A DNA stretch of 64,000 nt from Osmia lignaria lignaria (lineage: Eukaryota; Arthropoda; Insecta; Hymenoptera; Megachilidae). Position 1 is the first letter of the stretch; every line of letters starts with the position of its first letter. The translations under genes were made by a program, and so were the position numbers. Below, piece by piece: positions 1-14,843 of this stretch. The stretch is taken from assembly GCF_051020975.1 (NCBI RefSeq), contig NC_135033.1, forward strand, positions 992,001 through 1,056,000, read 5' to 3'. Under the pieces are notes generated by a model that was not told the DNA's origin, did no database searches, and saw only the letters and a program-made list of their open reading frames with translations.

Positions 1-1864
1 GAAATGTACATTACATATCTAATGTAGATATAGTACTAATGATATTGTTATTATATGTTCATAGATCTGTGGGAATGAATCAGTATATCACATTATATGG
101 AATGTACAAATAGTGCTCATGATATTGTCATTAAATGTACATTGATCTGTAGGTAGCAATCAGTATATGACATTGTATCTAATGTAGATATAGTAATAAT
201 GATATTGTTAATAATGTACATTGATCTGTGGGAATGAATCAGTATATTACGTTATATCAAATGTACATATAGCACTAGTGATATTGTTATTAAATGTACA
301 TTGATCTGTTGGAATGTATCTGCATATGACATTACATATCGAATGTGGATATAGTACCAATGATATTGTTATTAAATGTACATTGATCTGCGGGAAGGAA
401 TCAGTATATTACATTATATCTAATGTAGATATGGTAATAATGATATTGTCATTAAATGTACATTGATCTGTGGGAATGAATCTGTATATTTCATTATATC
501 GAATGTAGATATAGTGGTAATGATATTGTTACTAAATGTACATTGACCTGTGGGTAGCAATCAGTATATTACATTATATCTATTGTAGATATGGTAATAA
601 TGACATTGGTACTAAATGTAGGTACATTGATCTGCTGGAATGTATTACTATATGACATTATATCTAATGTAGATATAGTACTAATGATATTGTTATTAAA
701 TGTACATTGATCTGTTGGAATGTATTTGCATATGACATCACATATCGAATGTGGATATAGTACCAATGATATTGTTATTAAATGTACATTGACCTGTGGG
801 AATGAATCAGTATATTACGTTATATCAAAAGTACATATAGCACTAATGATATTGTTATTATATGTACATTGATCTGTGGGATCGAATCAGTATATTACGT
901 TATATCTATTGTAGATATGGTAATAATGACATTGGTACTAAATGTAGGTACATTGATCTGCTGGAATGTATTACTATATGACATTATGTCTAATGTAGAT
1001 ATAGTAATAATGATATTGTTATTAAATGTACATTGATCTGTGGGAATGAGTCAGTATATTACATTATATCGAATGCAGATATAGTACTAATGATATTGTT
1101 ATTAAATGTACATTGATCTGTTGGAATGTATCTGCATATGACATTACATATCGAATGTGGATATAGTACCAATGATATTGTTATTAAATGTACATTGATC
1201 TGTGGGAAGGAATCAATATATTACATTATATCTAATGTAGATATGGTAATAATGATATTGTCATTAAATGTACATTGATCTGTGGGAATGAATCTGTATA
1301 TTTCATTATATCGGATGTAGAGGTGGTGCTAATGATATTGTTATTATATGTACATTGATCTGTGGGATCGAATCAGTATATTACGTTATATCTAGTGTAG
1401 ATATGGTAACAATCACATTGGTACTAAATGTAGGTACATTGATCTGTTGGAATGTATCTGCATATGACATTACATATCGAATGTAGATATAGTACTAATG
1501 ATATTGTTGTTAAATGTACATTGATCTGTGGGTAGTAATCAGTATATTACATTATATCTAATGTAGATATGGTGATAATGATATTGTTATTAAATGTACA
1601 TTACATATCGAATGTAGATACAGTACTACTGATATTGTTATTAAATGTACATTGATCTGTGGGTAGTAATCAGTATATTGCAATATATCTAATGCAGATA
1701 TGGTAATAATGATTTTGTTGTTAAATGTACATTACATATCTAATGTAAATATAGTAATAATGATATTGTTATTAAATGCACATTGATCTGTGGGAATGAA
1801 TCAGTATATTACATTGTCTCTAATGTAGATATGGTAATAATGATATTGATACGAAATGTACATT
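1..1864. repeat. R-cycle 1 (1,852 bp from R at 13)
   Basis: Unit order: R-S-T-W-B-C-D-E-f-B-w-G/E-F/H-A-B-C-d-G-b-O-P-q-X-Y, after a 12-bp tail of a truncated upstream unit. G/E at 871-954 joins a G head to an E tail. Bases 1 to about 712 match 1853 to about 2564. Confidence 0.82.
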
Positions 1865-4800
1865 ACATATCTAATGTAGATATAGTACTAATGATATTGT
1901 TATTATATGTTCATAGATCTGTGGGAATGAATCAGTATATCACATTATATGGAGTGTACAAATAGTGCTAATGATATTGTTATTTAATGTACATTGATCT
2001 GTGGGTAGCAATCAGTATATGACATTATATCTAATGTAGATATAGTAATAATGATATTGTTAATAATGTACATTGATCAGTGGGAATGAATCAGTATATT
2101 ACGTTATATCAAATGTACATATAGCACTAGTGATATTGTTATTAAATGTACATTGATCTGTTGGAATGTATCTGCATATGACATTACATATCGAATGTGG
2201 ATATAGTACCAATGATATTGTTATTAAATGTACATTGATCTGCGGGAAGGAATCAGTATATTACATTATATCTAATGTAGATATGGTAATAATGATATTG
2301 TCATTAAATGTACATTGATCTGTGGGAATGAATCTGTATATTTCATTATATCGAATGTAGATATAGTGGTAATGATATTGTTACTAAATGTACATTGACC
2401 TGTGGGTAGCAATCAGTATATTACATTATATCTATTGTAGATATGGTAATAATGACATTGGTACTAAATGTAGGTACATTGATCTGCTGGAATGTATTAC
2501 TATATGACATTATATCTAATGTAGATATAGTACTAATGATATTGTTATTAAATGTACATTGATCTGTGGGAATGAGTCAGTATATTACATTATATCGCAT
2601 GTAGATATAGTACTAATGATATTGTTATTAAATGTACATTGATCTGTTGGAATGTATCTGCATATGATATTACATATCGAATGTGGATATAGTACCAATG
2701 ATATTGTTATTAAATGTACATTGATCTGCGGGAAGGAATCAGTATATTACATTATATCTAATGTAAATATGGTAATAATGATATTGTCATTAAATGCACA
2801 TTGATCTGTGGGAATGAATCTGTATATGACATTATACCTAATGTAGATATGGTAATAATGATATTGTTATTAAATGTACATTGATCTGTGGGAATGAATC
2901 TGTATATGACATTATATCTAATGTAGATATAGTAATAATGATATTGTTATTAAATGTTCATTGATCTGTGGGAATGAATCAGTATATTACGTTATATCAA
3001 ATGTACATATGGTACTAATGATTTTGTTGTTAATTGTACATTACATATCTAATGTAGATATATTGCTAATGATATTGTTATTAAATGTACATTGATCTGT
3101 GGGTAGCAATCAGTATATTATATTATATCCCATGTAGATATCGTAATAATGACATTGGTATTAAATGTAGGTACATTGATCTGTTGGAATGTATCTGCAT
3201 ATGACATTACATATCGAATGTGGATATAGTACCAATGATATTGTTATTAAATGTACATTGATCTGCGGGAAGGAATCAGTATATTACATTATATCTAATG
3301 TAGATATGGTAATAATGATATTGTCATTAAATGTACATTGATCTGTGGGAATGAATCTGTATATTTCATTATATCGAATGTAGATATAGTGGTAATGATA
3401 TTGTTACTAAATGTACATTGACCTGTGGGTAGCAATCAGTATATTACATTATATCTATTGTAGATATGGTAATAATGACATTGGTACTAAATGTAGGTAC
3501 ATTGATCTGCTGGAATGTATTACTATATGACATTATATCTAATGTAGATATAGTACTAATGATATTGTTATTAAATGTACATTGATCTGTTGGAATGTAT
3601 TTGCATATGACATTACATATCGAATGTGGATATAGTACCAATGATATTGTTATTAAGTGTACATTGACCTGTGGGAATGAATCAGTATATTACGTTATAT
3701 CAAAAGTACATATAGCACTAATGATATTGTTATTATATGTACATTGATCTGTGGGATCGAATCAGTATATTACGTTATATCTAGTGTAGATATGGTAACA
3801 ATCACATTGGTACTAAATGTAGGTACATAGATCTGTTGGAATGTATCACTATACGACATTATGTCTAATGTGGATATAGTAATAATGATATTGTTATTAA
3901 ATGTACATTCATCTGTGGGAATGAATCAGTATATTACATTATATCGAATGTAGATATAGTGCTAATGATATTGTTACTAAATGTACATTGACCTGTGGGT
4001 AGCAATCAGTATATTACATTATATCTATTGTAGATATGGTAATAATGACATTGGTACTAAATGTAGGTACATTGATCTGCTGGAATGTATTACTATATGA
4101 CATTATATCTAATGTAGATATAGTAATAACGATATTGTTATTAAATGTACCTTGATCTGTGCGAATCAGTCAGTATATTACATTATATCGAATGTGGATA
4201 TAGTACTAATGATATTGTTATTACATGTACATTGATCTGTTGGAATGTATCTGCATATGACATTACATATCGAATGTGGATCTAGTACCAATGATATTGT
4301 TATTAAATGTACATTGATCTGCGGGAAGGAATCAGTATATTACATTATATCTAATGTAAATATGGTAATAATGATATTGTCATTAAATGCACATTGATCT
4401 GTGGGAATGAATCTGTATATGACATTATACCTAATGTAGATATGGTAATAATGATATTGTTATTAAATGTACATTGATCTGTGGGAATGAATCTGTATAT
4501 GACATTATATCTAATGTAGATATAGTAATAATGATATTGTTATTAAATGTTCATTGATCTGTGGGAATGAATCAGTATATTACGTTATATCAAATGTACA
4601 TATGGTACTAATGATTTTGTTGTTAATTGTACATTACATATCTAATGTAGATATATTGCTAATGATATTGTTATTAAATGTACATTGATCTGTGGGTAGC
4701 AATCAGTATATTATATTATATCCCATGTAGATATCGTAATAATGACATTGGTATTAAATGTAGGTACATTGATCTGTTGGAATGTATCTGCATATGACAT

Positions 4801-5063
4801 TACATATCGAATGTAGATATAGTACTAATGATATTGTTGTTAAATGTACATTGATCTGTGGGTAGTAATCAGTATATTACATTATATCTAATGTAGATAT
4901 GGTGATAATGATATTAATATTAAATGTACATTACATATCGAATGTAGATACAGTACTACTGATATTGCTATTAAATGTACATTGATCTGTGGGTAGTAAT
5001 CAGTATATTGCAATATATCTAATGTAGATATGGTAATAATGATATTGATACGAAATGTACATT
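1865..5063. repeat. R-cycle 2 (3,199 bp)
   Basis: Unit order: R-S-T-W-B-C-D-E-f-A-B-C-J-K-L-M-N-B-C-D-E-f-B-w-G-H-I-E-F-A-B-C-J-K-L-M-N-b-O-P-Q. It holds two C-to-N runs, so it looks like two cycles fused after loss of an intervening R. Confidence 0.82.
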
Positions 5064-6455
5064 ACATATCTAATGTAGATATAGTACTAATGATATTGTT
5101 ATTATATGTTCATAGATCTGTGGGAATGAATCAGTATATCACATTATATGGAATGTACAAATAGTGCTCATGATATTGTTATTAAATGTACATTGATCTG
5201 TGGGTAGCAATCAGTATATGACATTATATCTAATGTAGATATAGTAATAATGATATTGTTAATAATGTACATTGATCTGTTGGAATGAATCTATAAATTA
5301 CATTGTATCGAATGTAGATATAGTTCTAATGATATTGTTATTAAATGTACATTGATCTGTGGGTAGCAATCAGTATATTACAATATATCCCATGTAGATA
5401 TAGTAACAAGATATTGTTATTAAATGTACATTGATCTGTGGGAATGAATCAGTATATTACGTTATATCAAATGCACATATAGCACTAATGATATTGTTAT
5501 TATATGTACATTGATCTGTGGGATCGAATCAGTATATTACGTTATATCAAATGCACATATAGCACTAATGATATTGTTATTATATGTACATTGATCTGTG
5601 GGATCGAATCAGTATATTACGTTATATCTAGTGTATATATGGTAACAGTCACATTGGTACTAAATGTAGGTACAAAGATCTGTTGGAATGTATCACTATA
5701 CGACATTATGTCTAATGTAGATATAGTAATAATGATATTGTTATTAAATGTACATTGATCTGTGGGAATGAGTCAGTATATTACATTATATCGAATGCAG
5801 ATATAGTACTAATGATATTGTTATTAAATGTACATTGATCTGTTGGAATGTATCTGCATATGACATTACATATCGAATGTGGATATAGTACCAATGATAT
5901 TGTTATTAAATGTACATTGATCTGTGGGAAGGAATCGGTATATTACATTATATCTAATGTAGATATGGTAATAATGATATTGTCATTAAATGTACATTGA
6001 TCTGTGGGAATGAATCTGTATATTTCATTATATCGAATGTAGATGTGGTGCTAATGATATTGTTATTATATGTACATTGATCTGTGGGATCGAATCAGTA
6101 TATTACGTTATATCTAGTGTAGATATGGTAACAATCACATTGGTACTAAATGTAGGTACATTGATCTGTTGGAATGTATCTGCATATGACATTACATATC
6201 GAATGTAGATACAGTACTACTGATATTGTTGTTAAATGTACATTGATCTGTGGGTAGTAATCAGTATATTGCAATATATCTAATGTAGATATGGTAATAA
6301 TGATTTTGTTGTTAAATGTACATTACATATCTAATGTAAATATAGTAATAATGATATTGTTATTAAATGCACATTGATCTGTGGGAATGAATCAGTATAT
6401 TACATTGTCTCTAATGTAGATATGGTAATAATGATATTGATACGAAATGTACATT
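5064..6455. repeat. R-cycle 3 (1,392 bp)
   Basis: Unit order: R-S-T-U-V-w-G/w-G-H-A-B-C-d-G-b/P-q-X-Y. A G-headed w is duplicated just before G. The b/P fusion at 6163-6244 replaces the b-O-P of cycle 1 and removes exactly 131 bp. The G copy near 5631 has GTGTATATATGG and AACAGTC, shared with copies near 21680 and 27321. Confidence 0.82.
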
Positions 6456-8415
6456 ACATATCTAATGTAGATATAGTACTAATGATATTGTTATTATATG
6501 TTCATAGATCTATGGGAATGAATCAGTATATCACATTATATGGAGTGTACAAATAGTGCTAATGATATTGTTATTAAATGTACATTGATCTGTGGGTAGC
6601 AATCAGTATATGACATTATATCTAATGTAGATATAGTAATAATGATATTGTTAATAATGTACATTGATCTGTTGGAATGAATCTATAAATTACATTGTAT
6701 CGAATGTAGATATAGTGCTAATGATAATGTTATTAAATGTACATTGATCTGTGGGTAGCAATCAGTATATTACATTATGTCCCATGCAGATATAGTAACA
6801 AGATATTGTTATTAAATGTACATTGATCTGTGGGAATGAATCAGTATATTACGTTATATCAAATGTACATATAGCACTAGTGATATTGTTATTATATGTA
6901 CATTGATCTGTGGGATCGAATCAGTATATTACGTTATATCTAGTGTAGATATGGTAACAATCACATTGGTACTATATGTAGGTACGTAGATCTGTTGGAA
7001 TGTATCACTATACGACATTATGTCTAATGTAGATATAGTAATAATGATATTGTTATTAAATGTACATTGATCTGTGGGAATGAGTCAGTATATTACATTA
7101 TATCGAATGTAGATATAGTACTAATGATATTGTCATTAAATGTACATTGATCTGTTGGAATGTATCTGCATATGACATTACATATCGAATGTGGATATAG
7201 TACCAATGATATTGTTATTAAATGTACATTGATCTGCGGGAAGGAATCAGTATATTACATTATATCTAATGTAGATATGGTAATAATGATATTGTCATTA
7301 AATGTACATTGATCTGTGGGAATGAATCTGTATATTTCATTATATCGAATGTAGATATAGTGGTAATGATATTGTTACTAAATGTACATTGACCTGTGGG
7401 TAGCAATCAGTATATTACATTATATCTATTGTAGATATGGTAATAATGACATTGGTACTAAATGTAGGTACATTGATCTGCTGGAATGTATTACTATATG
7501 ACATTATATCTAATGTAGATATAGTACTAATGATATTGTTATTAAATGTACATTGATCTGTTGGAATGTATTTGCATATGACATTACATATCGAATGTGG
7601 ATATAGTACCAATGACATTGTTATTAAATGTACATTGACCTGTGGGAATGAATCAGTATATTACGTTATATCAAAAGTACATATAGCACTAATGATATTG
7701 TTATTATATGTACATTGATCTGTGGGATCGAATCAGTATATTACGTTATATCTAGTGTAGATATGGTAACAATCACATTGGTACTAAATGTAGGTACATA
7801 GATCTGTTGGAATGTATCACTATACGACATTATGTCTAATGTGGATATAGTAATAATGATATTGTTATTAAATGTACATTCATCTGTGGGAATGAATCAG
7901 TATATTACATTATATCGAATGTAGATATAGTGCTAATGATATTGTTACTAAATGTACATTGACCTGTGGGTAGCAATCAGTATATTACATTATATCTATT
8001 GTAGATATGGTAATAATGACATTGGTACTAAGTGTAGGTACATTGATCTGCTGGAATGTATTACTATATGACATTATATCTAATGTAGATATAGTAATAA
8101 CGATATTGTTATTAAATGTACCTTGATCTGTGGGAATGAGTCAGTATATTACATTATATCGAATGTAGATATAGTACTAATGATATTGTTATTACATGTA
8201 CCTTGATCTGTGGGAATGAATCAGTATATTACATTATATGGAACGTTGATATGGTAATAATGATTTTGTTGTTAAATGTACATTACATATCGAATGTAAA
8301 TATAGTAATAATGATATTGTTATTGAATGCACATTGATCTGTGGGAATGAATCAGTATATTACATTGTCTCTAATGTAGATATGGTAATAATGATATTGA
8401 TACGAAATGTACATT
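6456..8415. repeat. R-cycle 4 (1,960 bp)
   Basis: Unit order: R-S-T-U-V-W-G-H-A-B-C-D-E-f-B-w-G-H-I-E-F-A-Z-X-Y. The stretch from about 7141 to 8191 matches about 3170 to 4220 at an offset of 3,971 bp. The A unit runs straight into Z with no B-C-a-m. Confidence 0.82.
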
Positions 8416-9776
8416 ACATATCTAATGTAGATATAGTACTAATGATATTGTTATTATATGTACATAGATCTGTGGGTAGCAATCAGTATATGACATTATA
8501 TCTAACGTAGATATAGTAATAATGATATTGTTAATAATGTACATTGATCTGTGGGAATGAATCTATAAATTATATTGTATCGAATGTAGATATAGTGCTA
8601 ATGATATTGTTATTAAATGTACATTGATCTGTGGGATCGAATCAGTATATTACGTTATATCTAGTGTAGATATGGTAACAATCACATTGGTACTAAATGT
8701 AGGTACATAGATCTGTTGGAATGTATCACTATACGACATTATGTCTAATGTAGATATAGTAATAATGATATTGTTATTATATGTACATTCATCTGTGGGA
8801 ATGAATCAGTATATTTCATTATATCGAATGTAGATATTGTGCTAATGATATTGTTACTAAATGTACATTGACCTGTGGGTAGCAATCATATATTACATTA
8901 TATCTATTGTAGATATGGTAATAATGACATTGGTACTAACTGTAGGTACATTGATCTGCTGGAATGTATTACTATATGACATTATATCTAATGTAGATAT
9001 AGTAATAACGATATTGTTATTAAATGTACATTCATCTGTGGGAATGAATCAGTATATTTCATTATATCGAATGTAGATATAGTGCTAATGATATTGTTAC
9101 TAAATGTACATTGATCTGTTGGAATGTATCTGCATATGATATTACATATCGAATGTGGATATAGTACCAATGATATTGTTATTAAATGTACATTGATCTG
9201 CGGGAAGGAATCAGTATATTACATTATATCTAATGTAAATATGGTAATAATGATATTGTCATTAAATGCACATTGATCTGTGGGAATGAATCTGTATATG
9301 ACATTATACCTAATGTAGATATGGTAATAATGATATTGTTATTAAATGTACATTGATCTGTGGGAATGAATCTGTATATGACATTATATCTAATGTAGAT
9401 ATAGTAATAATGATATTGTTATTAAATGTTCATTGATCTGTGGGAATGAATCAGTATATTACGTTATATCAAATGTACATATGGTACTAATGATTTTGTT
9501 GTTAATTGTACATTACATATCTAATGTAGATATATTGCTAATGATATTGTTATTAAATGTACATTGATCTGTGGGTAGCAATCAGTATATTACATTATAT
9601 CTAATGTAGATATGGTGATAATGATATTAATATTAAATGTACATTACATATCGAATGTAGATACAGAACTACTGATATTGCTATTAAATGTACATTGATC
9701 TGCGGGTAGTAATCAGTATATTGCAATATATCTAATGTAGATATGGTAATAATGATATTGATACGAAATGTACATT
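8416..9776. repeat. R-cycle 5 (1,361 bp)
   Basis: Unit order: R-T-U-G-H-I-E-F-I-B-C-J-K-L-M-N/O-P-Q. The N/O fusion starts with the N or E head GTAGCAATC and continues as O. The E unit lacks one base at 8887 (AATCATATATT). It has the same structure as cycle 7. Confidence 0.82.
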
Positions 9777-11137
9777 ACATATCTAATGTAGATATAGTAC
9801 TAATGATATTGTTATTATATGTTCATAGATCTGTGGGAATGAATCAGTATATCACATTATATGGAACGTACAAATAGTGCTCATGATATTGTTATTAAAT
9901 GTACATTGATCTGTGGGTAGCAATCAGTATATGACATTATATCTAATGTAGATATAGTAATAATGATATTGTTAATAATGTACATTGATCTGTTGGAATG
10001 AATCTATAAATTACATTGTATCGAATGTAGATATAGTGCTAATGATATTGTTATTAAATGTACATTGATCTGTGGGTAGCAATCAGTATATTACAATATA
10101 TCCCATGTAGATATAGTAACAAGATATTGTTATTATATGTACATTGATCTGTGGGATCGAATCAGTATATTACGTTATATCTAGTGTAGATATGGTAACA
10201 ATCACATTGGTACTAAATGCAGGTACATAGATCTGTTGGAATGTATCACTATACGACATTATGTCTAATGTGGATATAGTAATAATGATATTGTTATTAA
10301 ATGTACATTCATCTGTGGGAATGAATCAGTATATTACATTATATCGAATGTAGATATAGTGCTAATGATATTGTTACTAAATGTACATTGACCTGTGGGT
10401 AGCAATCAGTATATTACATTATATCTATTGTAGATATGGTAATAATGACATTGGTACTAAATGTAGGTACATTGATCTGCTGGAATGTATTACTATATGA
10501 CATTATATCTAATGTAGATATAGTAATAACGATATTGTTATTAAATGTACCTTGATCTGTGCGAATCAGTCAGTATATTACATTATATCGAATGTAGATA
10601 TAGTACTAATGATATTGTTATTACATGTACATTGATCTGTTGGAATGTATCTGCATATGACATTACATATCGAATGTGGATCTAGTACCAATGATATTGT
10701 TATTAAATGTACATTGATCTGCGGGAAGGAATCAGTATATTACATTATATCTAATGCAGATACGGTAATAATGATATTGTCATTAAATGTACATTGATCT
10801 GTGGGAATGAATCTGTATATGGCATTACACCTAATGTAGATATGGTAATAATGATATTGTTATTGAATGTACACTACATATCTAATGTAGATATAGTACC
10901 AATGATATTGTTATTACATGTACCTTGATCTGTGGGAATGAATCAGTATATTACATTATATGGAACTTTGATATGGTATTAATGATTTTGTTGTTAAATG
11001 TACATTACATATCTAATGTAAATATAGTAATAATGATATTGTTATTAAATGCACATTGATCTGTGGGAATGAATCAGTATATTACATTGGCTCTAATGTA
11101 GATATGGTAATAATGATATTGATACGAAATGTACATT
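9777..11137. repeat. R-cycle 6 (1,361 bp)
   Basis: Unit order: R-S-T-U-V-G-H-I-E-F-A-B-C-a-m-Z-X-Y. C has GCAGATACGG and Z has GGAACTTTG; both marks recur together at 14459 and 14667. Confidence 0.82.
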
Positions 11138-12498
11138 ACATATCTAATGTAGATATAGTACTAATGATATTGTTATTATATGTACATAGATCTGTGGGTA
11201 GCAATCAGTATATGACATTATATCTAACGTAGATATAGTAATAATGATATTGTTAATAATGTACATTGATCTGTGGGAATGAATCTATAAATTATATTGT
11301 ATCGAATGTAGATATAGTGCTAATGATATTGTTATTAAATGTACATTGATCTGTGGGATCGAATCAGTATATTACGTTATATCTAGTGTAGCTATGGTAA
11401 CAATCACATTGGTACTAAATGTAGGTACATAGATCTGTTGGAATGTATCACTATACGACATTATGTCTAATGTAGATATAGTAATAATGATATTGTTATT
11501 ATATGTACATTCATCTGTGGGAATGAATCAGTATATTACATTATATCGAATGTAGATATAGTGCTAATGATATTGTTACTAAATGTACATTGACCTGTGG
11601 GTAGCAATCAGTATATTACATTATATCTATTGTAGATATGGTAATAATGACATTGGTACTAACTGTAGGTACATTGATCTGCTGGAATGTATTACTATAT
11701 GACATTATATCTAATGTAGATATAGTAATAACGATATTGTTATTAAATGTACATTGATCTGTGGGAATGAGTCAGTATATTACATTATATCGAATGTAGA
11801 TATAGTACTAATGATTTTGTTATTAAATGTACATTGATCTGTTGGAATTTATCTACATATGATATTACATATCGAATGTGGATATAGTACCAATGATATT
11901 GTTATTAAATGTACATTGATCTGCGGGAAGGAATCAGTATATTACATTATATCTAATGTAAATATGGTAATAATGATATTGTCATTAAATGCACATTGAT
12001 CTGTGGGAATGAATCTGTATATGACATTATACCTAATGTAGATATGGTAATAATGATATTGTTATTAAATGTACATTGATCTGTGGGAATGAATCTGTAT
12101 ATGACATTATATCTAATGTAGATTAGTAACAATGATATTGTTATTAAATGTTCATTGATCTGTGGGAATGAATCAGTATATTACGTTATATCAAATGTAC
12201 ATATGGTACTAATGATTTTGTTGTTAATTGTACATTACATATCTAATGTAGATATATTGCTAATGATATTGTTATTAAATGTACATTGATCTGTGGGTAG
12301 CAATCAGTATATTACATTATATCTAATGTAGATATGGTGATAATGATATTAATATTAAATGTACATTACATATCGAATGTAGATACAGAACTACTGATAT
12401 TGCTATTAAATGTACATTGATCTGCGGGTAGTAATCAGTATATTGCAATATATCTAATGTAGATATGGTAATAATGATATTGATACGAAATGTACATT
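11138..12498. repeat. R-cycle 7 (1,361 bp)
   Basis: Unit order: R-T-U-G-H-I-E-F-A-B-C-J-K-L-M-N/O-P-Q. The K unit near 12121 is one base short (GATTAGTAACAATG). From about 11828 to 12855 it matches 9105 to 10133, including the rare P allele GATACAGAACTACTG. Confidence 0.82.
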
Positions 12499-13078
12499 AC
12501 ATATCTAATGTAGATATAGTACTAATGATATTGTTATTATATGTTCATAGATCTGTGGGAATGAATCAGTATATCACATTATATGGAACGTACAAATAGT
12601 GCTCATGATATTGTTATTAAATGTACATTGATCTGTGGGTAGCAATCAGTATATGACATTATATCTAATGTAGATATAGTAATAATGATATTGTTAATAA
12701 TGTACATTGATCTGTTGGAATGAATCTATAAATTACATTGTATCGAATGTAGATATAGTGCTAATGATATTGTTATTAAATGTACATTGATCTGTGGGTA
12801 GCAATCAGTATATTACAATATATCCCATGTAGATATAGTAACAAGATATTGTTATTAAATGTACATTGATCTGTGGGAATGAATCAGTATATTACGTTAT
12901 ATGGAACGTTGATATGGTATTAATGATTTTGTTGTTAAATGTACATTACATATCTAATGTAAATATAGTAATAATGATATTGTTATTAAATGCACATTGA
13001 TCTGTGGGAATGAATCAGTATATTACATTGGCTCTAATGTAGATATGGTAATAATGATATTGATACGAAATGTACATT
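12499..13078. repeat. R-cycle 8 (580 bp, short)
   Basis: Unit order: R-S-T-U-V-W/Z-X-Y. The W/Z fusion at 12868-12947 joins a W-type head (TACGTTATAT) to the Z tail GGAACGTTGATATGG and deletes everything from G to m. Confidence 0.83.
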
Positions 13079-14843
13079 ACATATCTAATGTAGATATAGT
13101 ACTAATGATATTGTTATTATATGTACATAGATCTGTGGGTAGCAATCTGTATATGACATTATATCTAACGTAGATATAGTAATAATGATATTGTTAATAA
13201 TGTACATTGATCTGTGGGAATGAATCTATAAATTATATTGTATCGAATGTAGATATAGTGCTAATGATATTGTTATTAAATGTACATTGATCTGTGGGAT
13301 CGAATCAGTATATTACGTTATATCTAGTGTAGATATGGTAACAATCACATTGGTACTAAATGTAGGTACATAGATCTGTTGGAATGTATCACTATACGAC
13401 ATTATGTCTAATGTAGATATAGTAATAATGATATTGTTATTATATGTACATTCATCTGTGGGAATGAATCAGTATATTACATTATATGGAACGTTGATAT
13501 AGTGCTAATGATATTGTTACTAAATGTACATTGACCTGTGGGTAGCAATCAGTATATTACATTATATCTATTGTAGATATGGTAATAATGACATTGGTAC
13601 TAACTGTAGGTACATTGATCTGCTGGAATGTATTACTATATGACATTATATCTAATGTAGATATAGTAATAACGATATTGTTATTAAATGTACATTGATC
13701 TGTGGGAATGAGTCAGTATATTACATTATATCGAATGTAGATATAGTACTAATGATTTTGTTATTAAATGTACATTGATCTGTTGGAATGTATCTACATA
13801 TGATATTACATATCGAATGTGGATATAGTACCAATGATATTGTTATTAAATGTACATTGATCTGCGGGAAGGAATCAGTATATTACATTATATCTAATGT
13901 AAATATGGTAATAATGATATTGTCATTAAATGCACATTGATCTGTGGGAATGAATCTGTATATGACATTATACCTAATGTAGATATGGTAATAATGATAT
14001 TGTTATTAAATGTACATTGATCTGTGGGAATGAATCTGTATATGACATTATATCTAATGTAGATATAGTAATAATGATATTGTTATTAAATGTACATTGA
14101 TCTGTGGGTAGCAATCAGTATATTACAATATATCCCATGTAGATATAGTAACAAGATATTGTTATTAAATGTACATTGATCTGTGGGAATGAATCAGTAT
14201 ATTACGTTATATCAAATGCACATATAGCACTAATGATATTGTTATTATATGTACATTGATCTGTGGGATCGAATCAGTATATTACGTTATATCTAGTGTA
14301 GATATGGTAACAATCACATTGGTACTAAATGCAGGTACATAGATCTGTTGGAATGTATCACTATACGACATTATGTCTAATGTGGATATAGTAATAATGA
14401 TATTGTTATTAAATGTACATTGATCTGCGGGAAGGAATCAGTATATTACATTATATCTAATGCAGATACGGTAATAATGATATTGTCATTAAATGTACAT
14501 TGATCTGTGGGAATGAATCTGTATATGGCATTACACCTAATGTAGATATGGTAATAATGATATTGTTATTGAATGTACACTACATATCTAATGTAGATAT
14601 AGTACCAATGATATTGTTATTACATGTACCTTGATCTGTGGGAATGAATCAGTATATTACATTATATGGAACTTTGATATGGTATTAATGATTTTGTTGT
14701 TAAATGTACATTACATATCTAATGTAAATATAGTAATAATGATATTGTTATTAAATGCACATTGATCTGTGGGAATGAATCAGTATATTACATTGGCTCT
14801 AATGTAGATATGGTAATAATGATATTGATACGAAATGTACATT
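13079..14843. repeat. R-cycle 9 (1,765 bp)
   Basis: Unit order: R-T-U-G-H-Z/I-E-F-A-B-C-J-K-V-w-G-H-C-a-m-Z-X-Y. Z/I at 13453-13532 has an I start and tail around a Z middle. K jumps directly to V, and H directly to C, so two in-register junctions are visible. Confidence 0.82.

Noticed and set aside
569..766. A 65-67-codon minus-strand frame recurring at 569, 3444, 7415, 19444, 52297 and 55138
   Set aside because: It is the E-f-B unit run read in reverse. It repeats only with the units, and its composition is that of the satellite.
1783..1965. A 60-codon open frame recurring about 18 times (for example 1783, 6374, 22344, 34536, 49065, 59928)
   Set aside because: It is the Y-R-S junction read in one frame, and it opens at TTG rather than ATG. 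It recurs only because the units recur. 80-bp units shift the frame and the 51-bp R does not, which explains the local opening. No start context, domain or codon pattern supports a gene.
5504..5758. Longest open frame, 84 codons
   Set aside because: It crosses several repeat units and ends at unit-encoded stops. A frame of this length is expected somewhere among about 820 AT-rich units.
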